A DNA stretch of 64,000 nucleotides, taken from positions 11,378,341 to 11,442,340 of the forward strand of contig JAMXBB010000003.1 of assembly GCA_024138015.1 (NCBI GenBank), written 5' to 3'. Shown here piece after piece: positions 11,106-21,900 of the stretch (within the stretch, counting starts at the first letter, position 1; each line of letters starts with the position of its first letter). This DNA is from Lumnitzera littorea (lineage: Eukaryota; Streptophyta; Magnoliopsida; Myrtales; Combretaceae). The position numbers and the translations under genes were made by a program. The notes under the pieces are model-generated. The model saw only the letters and a list, made by a program, of their open reading frames with translations. It was not told the origin of the DNA and made no database searches.

Positions 11106-11599
11106 CCTTATTTGTATCGTTACCCTAAAGGACTTAATATAAATAGTCTTTTTTATTGTAGTCATAGGGCATCTTACATCTTTTTTTATATTGAATATAC
11201 TTGCTCTTATGAGATACCCTTGTCTGAGTGCAGTCCATTTACACTCTTATCTAATCTTATCGAGTAGCTCAAGATTAGTGGCGAGTGAATCTTAACATTA
11301 GCTTATAAGTCACATCAAGTGAAGTTTCGAGTCGCGTTGTGTTTGTTGGTGTGTCATATTCTCTAAGCAGCCTACGGAAGTTACTATGTTGACAACTCTT
11401 CCATTTCATTTTCTTCGATATCTCCAAGGACCATCTAGTTACTATTCCCCATAGTAAGCCCTAGTGATTACTAAGCTTCTAGGTATACATAATATGGGGA
11501 CTGGAGTAGGGTGCACCTATATAAGTCCTTCACCCTTGTCATCGTGCTGATCTCTAACTAACCTCCTCAATGGTGTAAGGGGAGTATAGACCTAACTAC

Positions 11600-13560
11600 C
11601 AAAGGTCTCTTCGATAATAGGAGTGTGAAAAATTTGACCACTAAAGCTCTCCTAAACAAATGGCATCCAAAACACAAATCATGGTAGTCCAAGAAATGTT
11701 GCTAGCAACAAGTTCTCTAGAGACAAATTGTCTCCAAAACTGAACTCAACCTATCGTTACCCCTAACCCCATCCTTGCAGACAACGGTACCCTCCTTGTT
11801 GAGGATCACGGGGCAAAGAGCTACCTTGCTCCATATTTGGAGCTAGCCTTGGTGTATCGTTTAAGTAGATACCCCTAAGTTATTAAATCACAACATCCAC
11901 GCCTAGCTGCTTCGCTATGATATCTTTATATGACATCTAAGGCAGCCTGTAGATGAAATTCACCTACATGTTGAAAAAAAAAAAAAAAACGGATTTGTTA
12001 GTATATAATGGTAGAGGTGTAGTTTTGGTCAAGAAGAACGAAGCTAAGCGCATACCATGTATATCCAAGAGGCCCCTGATTGGCCGATATATCATCAAGT
12101 GACCTGCCAATACCACTCATTGTAGTTTGGAGCTTCACTGAGCAATGGTACTATAGGAACAATCATGGTACATCGATCCACCCATTGTTCTAACCACCTA
12201 ACATACGTGATAACCTAATTTGTCTCTATCCAACCCTATAGGTCTATGTCCTTTAGCTCTCAGGATGTATCAATAAGGGCAAGAATCCCCCACATCCTGT
12301 CGAACTGTCATGTGACCTGATTTAGGAAATGAACTCGATTATGTAAAAGCAGATTAGGGATACACGTGTAGTCCATATATCACTACTGGTACGGTAGAAA
12401 GTAGGGAACCTACCAATGTCATCATGGGAGTAAGGCATCCATACAACCTATAAAATCAACTAGTTAGAACATTCAACCACGTAACATTGTCAAAGAAAAT
12501 ATAACTGTAGTTAGTAACTTGTATACCTACTCTAGATGGTGATCAAACGTATCCTTATACTGGCCAACGACATATGTTGGAAGTTCTATAACATTAAACT
12601 CGATACCTCCATCAGCTCATCAATGGGAGACCATCCATTACTGTCGTAATCTTACTATGTAATGGAGTAATGTGTAGGAAGTGCTCCCATTTCTACAAGT
12701 AGAGTAAGATAAGTAGCCCACTAATCTCACCTGCATCCATCCATAACGCAAGGCATAGCTAGCAATAAAGCTACGCCAAGCATGCAATACCCTAAACATA
12801 TCGACCAATTGTAGTACGGTCGAAGAGGAGGGGAGGGGAGCATCAAATGCACCATGTTATTAGACTTTTTCGAAAATAGCATCCACCCAATTAGTTGCAT
12901 AATATGCGCTCTAATGCATCACTACACAACAAGATCATTTGCATCTTCGAAAAGGTCACTAAAGTTATCTTTCAACTAAGACAACTCACTCGAGCCCCAT
13001 TAATAGCATTTGGAAGGGGACGTAATCTAAGTAATAGTAGGCATAAATCAACCCAACCTAGTTACAAGCCACTCATCACAACTTGACCATCAACCAATAA
13101 ACCAATCAACATAGAGACATCCTAGAGTGTAACCATTAACTCTCCGGTGTAGAAATAGAATGTATGTATCTCCTCTCTCCAACGCTCCACTAAGGCTATA
13201 ATCAAATGCTAGTTAAGTTGTATGAATGGTACCTATTTGGCACCGAAAAAGCTAACCTACTCAAAGTATGGAGACATCTGTGAGTCTATCAAGATCTCCT
13301 ATCTATCAAGATTTCCTATCTATCTCTATGTCTAAATATGGCCTCTCGTCTGTAATATCTGAGCCATAGATTCACCTATAAGTTACATTAAAGGCAAACA
13401 AGTGTCAAATGGAATCGCAAGAATTGAGTTGCATCTAAATTCTAATGTTATATGTCCTTACCTGACTACCCCACACCATCTCACACTTATAGGATGCCTG
13501 CAAACGAAGTAATGACCCATCAACAAGTCCTGGATCCATCTGCACCTGCAAAAAGAGAAT
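11600..13560 (-). pseudogene. Plant mobile domain (PMD / MAIN-like) region of the MULE, broken
   Basis: The minus strand reads MQVDPGLVDGSLLRLQAS near 13560-13500, resembling the N-terminus of MAIN-like and 'PP7 long form homolog' proteins. GFFGAKQVPFIQLN and LIIALVERWREEIHTFYF (about 13260-13150) then give the start of the PMD, followed by DVSMLIGLLVDGQVV. YILCN with a glycine-rich stretch about 12900-12860 and MWGILALIDTS about 12300-12265 represent later PMD parts. Several stops and gaps are present. PMDs occur in host regulators and in MULE or Ty3 elements; here the position directly downstream of a MULE transposase on the same strand points to an element-borne copy. Confidence 0.75.
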
Positions 13561-13699
13561 GAAACAGTGAAAGGTAACTCTACTAGATGACTAATCATAA
13601 GTAGCAAAGGCACCTGGTAAAATATAAAAACTAATAACAGCAATATGCGACTAACTGTAAGTATCAGTAGATTGTTCATAAATGCTACAACGATGTTAC

Positions 13700-16240
13700 C
13701 AACGAATCCACTAGAAGTAGACCGGTGGCCTCATTAAGGGCATCTTCTCCTATTGTGCCCTTCAATGCCGCATAATTTGCATGTGTACGGTAATGGCCCT
13801 TTACAAATGTCCCTCTCATTCTAGAACTACTTCTGCCGGGGCCTTCCAAGACTCCTCACCTTATCCCCAATTTACATCGAGTGCCATATAGGAATGTGAA
13901 GAGAAGGTCAGTCGGGCTTATCTACATAGAGCATAAAAGAACGTACGTATACTTGTAGTTGATGCTGATACGTGTATCAATGTCTAATGTATACAATACA
14001 ATCCATGGTCATTTTTCCCATAACTGCTATTGCGTAAGAGCATGGAAGCCTGTACATTTTCCACTTATTACAGGTGCAATGGTGATTTCTAAGTGCAATA
14101 GTGTGACTGTTTTCCCCCTTCTAACCATGAATAGTAAGGCACAGCACGATTATAACCTTGAAGATCTACTCATTATAGTCAAATATGATAACCTAATGTC
14201 CACTTGCTACTTTACACCATTTATCAAACTTTCTATCAGCAAATTTAGTCAACACCTTTCCCATTCCCATCTAATTAGATATCTTGATCCAATGCTAATT
14301 GAAGTAGTCGTTGCAGTTGTAAAGTTTTTCTTCACCAAAACCGCAACAAGTAGGTTCTTAGTGTCCTTTAGTGCAATATTATAACTTTCAGCAATATTTG
14401 TGGTCCCAATACCGAAGCAAGCTCCTTCATCATATGATAGGGTCTACATCCTTGGACGCAACTCCTTAAAATATGTCCTAATGTAAGGACCCATTGTCTT
14501 GGCTTCATCGTAATATGCCAGGAATTTTTGGGGTTACGATTGGTGCACTGCCTTTTTTATTAGTTCTTCGCGCTTCTTGTTCTTGGCTCGGGTATTAAAA
14601 TTACTAGCAACATATCGAATACACCATCGTCACGGCTACTCATTTGGCCACACTACATTCTATCCTTTAATTGCAGACCATATTCTAAAGTGACAATCAA
14701 ATATCAAACAAATGTATGTCTGGTCCTTTATCACGTGCACAAGTAGACACTTCAAGAACCATCCCCAACTATGCTCGCACTTCTCATCAACCAAAGCACA
14801 TCTAAGGTAGATAATATGGTTTGCTCCATTAACTCTAGTCACAATAAGAAGCTTGTGTTTATACTTCCCATACAGAAATGTGCCGTCTATGGTAATCACT
14901 AGCTTGAAAAACAACACGTCAATTAGTTTCGAATATATAACTAAGCAACAACAAAATAATTATTAAACGGTCCAAACACACTGCAATGTATGAAGGCCTT
15001 AATACATGGTCCAAATGCCCAGTATACTCGATCAAAGAACACATGGCTAGCAGTATTGCTATCTCGCTACCTCTAATCTACCACGGTACCTAGATTAGGC
15101 TCTTGAATGGCATATAAAAGATGTGGCAGCATTGCATATGAATCCTCTCACCTTCCATCAACTTAGTCTATCACTTTGCATTTTGCCTCTCGAACTCTCT
15201 TTATGTGTACAATATTACCATATTGCTTACAAAAGGCGGCTTGAATATGTTTCACCTTAATACTTAGCGATTCTTGTACTTCCTTTCTAATCAATCTAGA
15301 CAAAGTTGTTGAATCCAATTGAGGATGTCCTGACTAAGAATAGAATTCAAGCAGTGTGTAAACCTACAAACCCGGTTATCATGAAGTATCCAGCATGCTT
15401 CTTCTTGCATGCCTATAGTTTCCATTTGCATCCCTTCTCCTACTCAACACATCTAATTGACCAAAGAGTAAGCTCCAACTCCTTTACTACAAAGTTGTGA
15501 TGGTTCATAATATGACACATTTTCACTACTATCTCTAAGTATTCCTTTCTTTAAAACCACATTCCTACCTTAAATTCATTGTTGAAGCTCCACTTACCAT
15601 CGTCTACACTCTCCTCGAACAATACAAGGCTACTATAAACTGGTGTCGTATAAAACGACACAAGTTCTAACATCCCACCTACGTCCACATCTATGTTCAA
15701 CCCCTGCCTCCAAACATTTCTCTTGCTTGACCCTTCAACTTCTTCAACTTTGTGGAGCCACTCTTCACTTTAATCAATATTAAGATTAGAATTGGTATCA
15801 TTTGAGTTTTCTTTAATGTTTGTACAAGCTAATTCGTTCTCTACATTCATATTCCTATTGGATCCGGTCGTCATCATTATGTTACCTTGGTGGGGCATGC
15901 GACTGCTAGTGGGTATATCACTGTATGAAACCAGCTGAGATTGAAACACTTGACTTTCTACTAAAACCCTACATTCCTATCATACCTTCTAAAATTGTAC
16001 TCGATAGTTAGGGGAATGTTGATTTCATAAACTTCAACATATATTTCTACTGAACGACTTACTATACCACTTCCCAATGAGGATGCCATTAACTGTTGCA
16101 CATCATAATCATCGTCTATTAGTACAGTATAAAACATGTTTCTACTCCCTCCTATAAGGAGACATCGGTGTATCAAATCAACTTGGCGAGTCGTCATGTC
16201 AACCTGGCGCCGATTACATATCAAGCCAACCAACTAATCA
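13700..16240 (-). pseudogene. MULE transposase (MuDR type), broken
   Basis: In order on the minus strand: an N-terminal region with IDDDYDVQQLMASSLG (open at 15961-16233); a Mut DNA-binding region about 15560-15320 (CKWKL, KKKHAGYFMITGF); a segment HPQLDSTTLSRLIRKEVQ about 15330-15270; VYWAFGPCIKAFIHC about 15050-14990; and the MULE transposase core at 14917-14660 (VITIDGTFLYGKYKHKLLIV, then HSWGWFLKCL). The first catalytic aspartate is in IDG at 14885-14887. FGIGTTNIAESYNIALKD follows about 14430-14365, and a CCHC knuckle C-x2-C-x4-H-x4-C at 13781-13740. About 80 bases separate FIHC from the core and could be an intron ending TTTTTCAAG. Stops lie at several points, so it is not functional as it stands. 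Confidence 0.88.
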
Positions 16241-16589
16241 TAAGTTGCTCCAATCGATACCTCACCTACTATTGTTGGGTACCTATCGTAACACATCCCA
16301 TTTTCCCCTTACACAATATTTCCTCTGATTTAACAAACCACCCTCACGTTATACATTCTTACCTGTATGTTACATCAGCCCAATAAATTCATAACACTGA
16401 AACAATCCATATCTTACGTATGTAGCCACATAGTCATGATACCCACTGACACAATGAACAAATTAAATATAACCAGCATGCTCCTCACAACAATTGGTTA
16501 TTCCTTAACTGTTTTATTCATACGAAAACTAATTTACTCAACTAGTTGCATTGATATTATATAAGTTTACTCACATCACACGTTGCGTA

Positions 16590-16620
16590 TGTATATATAA
16601 TATATATATATATATAATAA
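16590..16620. repeat. AT dinucleotide tract
   Basis: An imperfect (AT)n run at the edge of the MULE coding part. It is a likely length-variable microsatellite. Confidence 0.8.
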
Positions 16621-17436
16621 ACTAATGGATAAAATTTAGAACATAAAAAAATTTGATCTACACAACAATGTACCTTCATATTCTCAACAAAAAACCTATT
16701 TCATACATTTACATATTTGTAAAACTAATTAAAAGAGGAAAAAAAAGTTGCCTTTTGGTTCTTCAACTTCTAGAGAGAGAAATTGAGGAAATCATGAGAT
16801 TTTGGTGTTGTTTCTGAAAAATTTCCTTGAGAATTGTTGTTCGTCGCATTCTTGTGCAAAATCTACAATTTTTTTTTAAGAAAAACGAGTAGAAAATAGC
16901 TTTGTGTTAAAAGAATATGCTTGTGAGAGAGGTTTTAGAGGGAGAGAAAGAGAAGCTTTCTGGAATGGAAATGGAAGAGGAAGAAGATGGCTTGATAGGG
17001 TTATATGCCATGCAAAATTGCCTTGGTTTTTCCTAAGAATAGCATTTTTTGAAAAAAAATTTCCCTATTTTTTTTTCCTTTTCCCACCTTATTCCATTTC
17101 CATATTATAATGATTCAATCATGCATTTTCTCATACAAATCATACATATTAAAAAATATAGTGCATGTATACATCAAGACCTCTTATTCATTATTGCAAT
17201 CACATGAAAAAAAAAAGGAAGGAGAGAGAAAAAAAATTGATCCATACAAAAAGACATCATAATACGAAAGTGAACAATTCTAAAAGATGATATTAGGCAT
17301 TCAATTGAGAAGACTTGTGATGGTTCTTTTTCCCTTTTTTTCCTCTAAGAAGATAACTCTTTGATTGGAAAAGTAAGTTCTTAACGTGTGATTGAATCTC
17401 CTCCTTTCTCCCATCTCTTTTACATTTACATGATTT

Positions 17437-18966
17437 TAGCTATCCTTCATGGTAGATTTTCATTGGAGATTGGGATTTGGTTTCTTAAAGCTTAAAGGTT
17501 TAGCCATGGATCATAAGCAAGAGCACCAACATAAAACACATTAGAGCGAGGTTCAATGTGGATACTTTGAAACTCAAGTTAGTTTTTGGTGGAAAAGAGA
17601 CAAATAAAGTAATGAAAGTAAACGTGCCTAAGGCTTCATCACCTATTTATCGATGATGAAGTTAAGATATTTAAGATAAGTTAAATCTTCAAGTATACTT
17701 TTTTTAGTTGGCATCTTCCTTATTAGGCATCTTCCTAAATAGGAAAGTGTATCTAGTTGAATGGATATGCATCTTCTAGAAGTCGAAGTATATCTTACGT
17801 AAGTGTGTGCGCTAGATATGAGTCGATTCGCACTTGTGCCTACTTAGTTGGAGAGCAAGAGGAACAACACAATGTTTATAGATGGTGATTAAGAATATCT
17901 CGAGAGAAATCGTCCTAAGTTAGATAGGTTTAGTCTTTATGGGCTTAGAAGAGCTCTCTAAGAAATCATGCTTAAGAGGACTTGACCTAGGAGCAAGTTA
18001 GGTTGAACCAAGCATATTAGCTCACTTAAATGTGGTGTGGGGTTTGAAAATAGGTGAGTGCCGTAAGCTCAACATATGGGCAGGTTAGGTAAGCCCTTTG
18101 GCCAACTTGGTACCAAATCAAGTCACCTAATTGGATTGAGCCCACATCAATCTAATACTCCTTGCTCTCAAAACTACATGAGAAGGGCCAAATCGACGTA
18201 AGCTCAACCCAACTAAGTGACTTGAGCTGATATCAGGTCGACAAAAGGGCTCAGCCAACCTGCTCACATGTTGGGCTTAGAGTATTCACCTATTTTTGAA
18301 CCCTGCATCACATTTAAGTGAGCTAATCTGCCTAGCTCAACCTAGCATGCTCTAAGGTCAGGTCTTCATAAGCAAGGTTTCTTAGGGAGCTCCTCCAAGC
18401 CTATAAAGACCTAACATTTGTAACTCAAGACAACTTCTCTAGAGCTATCCTCAATCTCCATCAGGGAACTTTGTGTTGCTACTTCGAGGGTTGTCCCTAG
18501 CCCCATACCTATCTTATTAAGACCTTCTCTAAGTTCATGTGGACCTTGGCTCTCCAACTAGGTCGGTGTAGGTGCAAACTCACCCCTATCTAACACAAAC
18601 CCTTACATAAGATACACCTCGACTTCTAGTTCAACTAGATACACTTTTCTATTTCGAAAGAGGCCTAATTAGGAAGATGCAAACTCAAAAAGATATACTT
18701 GAAGATTTAACTTGCCTCAAATATCTCGACCTCATCTCCTACCTAAATATGTTCATCTTGACTATTTTACTTGTTATTTACCTCTCTTCCACCAAAAACT
18801 GACTCGAGTATCAAAATATCCTCATCTAACCCTACACTAGTTTGTTTTTTACAAGTGCTTTTGCTTATGATCTAAGTCCAAACCTTCAAGCTTTAAGCCC
18901 ATTAGCCAAATTTCAATCCCTGATGAAAATCTACTACCTACAACTATTATGGTGAGGGATACTTGT
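17437..18966. repeat. Foldback repeat with arms of about 0.7 kb
   Basis: The left arm, about 17437-18141, and the right arm, about 18201-18966, are inverted copies around a loop of about 60 bases. Matching blocks include GGTAGATTTTCAT at 17451 against ATGAAAATCTACTACC ending near 18938; ATTAGCTCACTTAAATGTG near 18018 against CACATTTAAGTGAGCTAAT near 18309; and AATTGGATTGAGC near 18129 against GCTCAACCCAACT near 18202. The arms are diverged but stay colinear end to end. There is no transposase. It could be a foldback element, a MULE-type derivative with long terminal inverted repeats, or a local inverted duplication. Confidence 0.85.
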
Positions 18967-18999
18967 TTTTATTTTTAAATATTGATTGCATATTTAATT

Positions 19000-21900
19000 A
19001 GGAGAAAATAATGTATATAAAAAATAAGAAAAAAGTTTTCTTATTTGAAAATTCTCAACAAATATTCATGAAACACCTATTAACATTTTTAAGTATTTTC
19101 CTTTATAGAAATCTTATTAACTTTACAAAAGTAAAATAGAATTACTATTCCTCTCTTACAAAACTAATGTTGCATTTACTTTGCAAAATAGTTATTCCAC
19201 TAAATTCTTATTACTGTCAAATGAGAAATTATGCTTTCTTCTTGAAATTAGAAGAATGGCTATTCTTTCCATCTTTTTGGCAAGGATTTAACTATTTTTT
19301 ATTCAATGGAATGTTCAATCTCATTTATATATATTTTTTTTTTGGGCCAAATCTCATTTATAGTTGGAAAAACCAAATTAGGTACTTTTTTGCCTTAGTT
19401 ATAAACAAGTGTATAAAATGTACACTTTTTATTTATTGTCCAAAAAGTTTTTTATTATTTTATTTAATTGATATATAGTTAATAATATTATCCAATTAGT
19501 CATTATTGAACAACTTGGAGGTGTCATATATCAATATTAGATCAAAAATTTAACGAAATTAATAGTAAGTCCTAATTTATAAAAATTGGAAACCGTTGAG
19601 AACTTAAGTATAGATAAATAAAAAATTGAGAACTCAAATTTAGGAAAAATAAAAAAAAAGTCAATACTAAGAGCATGTACAACGATGGAATCTTAGCTCC
19701 ATAATTGAGGCTCTAGGAACGTAAAGCTGTTCCTTTCCTGTTGTACCACAATGATGTGGCGTTCCCATGTGTTCGGCCGTTCCTCTTACAAGGAACTTGC
19801 CTATACTATTTTTTATTTTTTTCCCTAAAAATTAGACACTTTATAATTACTAGATGAACAAAGATATTAAATATAATATTTATTATACTTAATAATGTTA
19901 TAATATTAATTAACACTGGAATTTTTTTTATAAAATATAGAAAGTAATGGTTTAAAAGCAATAAAAGTATGAGGTCCATAACACTTAAAAAAGTATAAAG
20001 AAACTTTAGTAAAAGAATTATAGATAAAATGTAAAATTTTTCGAAAGAAAGGGTTTATTCAAAGTTAATACGGCTATTGTAAGGAACTTTTAGAGATTGT
20101 CCAAAGATATACTTTTCCTTGAAAATAATAATATTAGAAGAAGATGTAGAGATTCTGGTAGCAATAGTTCAAAACAAAATTTGTAGGCTTGGAACCCAAA
20201 ATTTTTATATCTTATACATAATTTTAATATTTTCAAATCTAAGTTGACTCATACAGTCCAATCTAGATTAACCTAATCTGATTATGAAATTGATCTAGCC
20301 AAATTTTGATTTGACCTCCAATTAAATCTGATTCATCCTTTTAACTCTTAATCGTTTTATACATTCGAATCAACGATTCGAACCGTGTTTAACATCATTA
20401 TGTAGTTTAGCTTACACCAAAAGAAATCAAACAATGGATAAGTTTATGAGCACATCAAGGTGTAATCTCATCTTGCAAAACCTTAAAAAAAAAAAGACAT
20501 TGTAAAATCGAACCTATAAAAACATACTCCTTTAAGAAAGATATGATCGAATACAAAGAGGAAAGGAAACAAAGATTGACCAACAAAACAACCCAAATAA
20601 AGATGCATCTTGCTTTTCTTTTCGTGTTGGTAGTTTGATTTTGGTTTTGGTTTATTAAGTTTCGAAGAGGAAACATTCTTCGAGGTTAGAACAAGGTTCG
20701 CTTTCACCGTTCTTGGTATTAGCATTGCCGGCCCTCCTTAAAATTCTGTCGCAGTTAACGTGTGGGTGCTGGTGAAGAGTATCATTTTCATCAACTACTA
20801 CGCACTTTGACCAATGCATGCCTTCTCGAATCCAATCATTATGTTACCAACAAAAACGTTCATCTAATTCTAAACGTAAATTTTCTATTTAAATCCTAAA
20901 TATTTTTCAAGTATTTTGAGAAAAAATTCCATTTACTCTTGACATATGTGTACTTCTAATTAATTTATAACAATTAATTTATAAAAATATGTTTAATTAA
21001 AAGAAATAAATAGTTAAAAAATTAAGAGGCAAAATCAGCAAAACGTTCTCCTTAAACCCCATGCAACTTAGCTGGTTTCCAGTTACGATTTGTCTAACGG
21101 TTAATTATGACTCGACAAACATCCATTCATTTCACTATAATGAAAAATCCTCTCCTTCCATTATTCTCTATAGAAGAGCGATTACGATGTTTGATTATAT
21201 TTTAGACCCCTAATAGTCATTTCATAAGAATCCATATTGCAAAATATAATAATAGTCATTTGTTACTTAGAGCCACCGATGGATATTGGATGTTGGAATT
21301 GATTTTTCTTCCAATAGTACATCAATAAAATTAATAAATGGCAATGTAATATCAATCAATATCGTATTATAGTTTATTTCACTTCTCAATAATAACTATT
21401 ATATTATAATCCTATTTCATTTAACAAAATAAACAAGCCAGTGCATTTTACTTATTTACCTATTTTCAAACTAATCATGTCATCCATCACTATAAGTGAT
21501 TCACACAATTCACCTATAATGTTGGAGTACAAATCTTTAGACCTCAGGTAGTGGTTGATTATCTAGCAACTAAGGCCCATATTGTTGAAAAAAAAAAGAA
21601 AGAAAGAAAGATGTAATTTTCGCTTTTCATAAATTTTATTATATTATTTAATCAATCATAATTAATAATAGTATATCAATAAATTAGTTATTGTAATACA
21701 ATAAAAGATTGATACACATCAAGGGACCATGGTTAGACAAGAACAAGATTTTGAACGGACTTGGCTTGACGCAAGTCTTCTTTTGTGAATCTTAAAAAAT
21801 GCTAAGATTCTTGTAAAAAAAAATGTTAGAATTCAAAAAGAGAAAAAGAAAATGGAAATGAAAAATTAAATAAACCTTAAAGATCGAATATATATACTTT

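Larger units (their letters stand above)
2046..11489 (+). mobile_element. Ty3/gypsy LTR retrotransposon B, near full length, with a nested insertion
   Basis: The order is 5' LTR, primer-binding-site-like sequence, gag, protease, RT, RNase H, integrase, 3' LTR, all on the plus strand. The two LTRs align over their whole length once the C1 insertion (8163-11100) is removed from the 3' copy. Without C1 and one copy of its 5-bp duplication the element is about 6.5 kb, a normal size for the superfamily. All coding parts carry stops and frameshifts, so it is not autonomous now. The integrase ends in a GPF-type segment (LDGPFKILRHV near 7426-7458) followed by an acidic tail, and I see no chromodomain. 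The lineage within Ty3/gypsy is not certain. A 5-bp target duplication could not be fixed because the outer LTR edge is blurred: TAGTT lies before 2046 and TAATA after 11489, matching at three of five positions. Confidence 0.9.
7684..11489 (+). repeat. 3' LTR of element B, interrupted by C1
   Basis: The left part is 7684-8162 and the right part 11101-11489. Joined at the insertion point, they align end to end with the 5' LTR at 2046-2930. The right part carries the same CATTTACACTCTTATC and GTTGGTGTGTCATAT blocks. The LTR therefore predates the C1 insertion. Confidence 0.88.
11500..17100 (-). mobile_element. MULE (Mutator-like element) carrying a plant mobile domain region
   Basis: Read on the minus strand, the order is a non-coding leader (about 17100-16240), a MuDR-type transposase (16240-13700) and then a plant mobile domain region (about 13560-11600). 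Both ends are estimates. The left end abuts the B 3' LTR near 11490, and no clear terminal inverted repeat is visible, so it may be a non-TIR MULE or may have lost an end. Stops and probable introns break both coding parts. A deleted relative lies at 25200-27200 in the same orientation and shares the leader and the transposase N-terminus. Confidence 0.8.

Noticed and set aside
13959..14384. 141-codon plus-strand ORF
   Set aside because: It is the antisense shadow of the minus-strand MULE transposase tail.
20455..20725. Two overlapping minus-strand ORFs (73 and 80 codons) with a lysine-rich and a hydrophobic segment
   Set aside because: No splice sites, homologous motif or codon pattern supports a gene; the hydrophobic run comes from poly-A/T DNA read as Phe/Leu.
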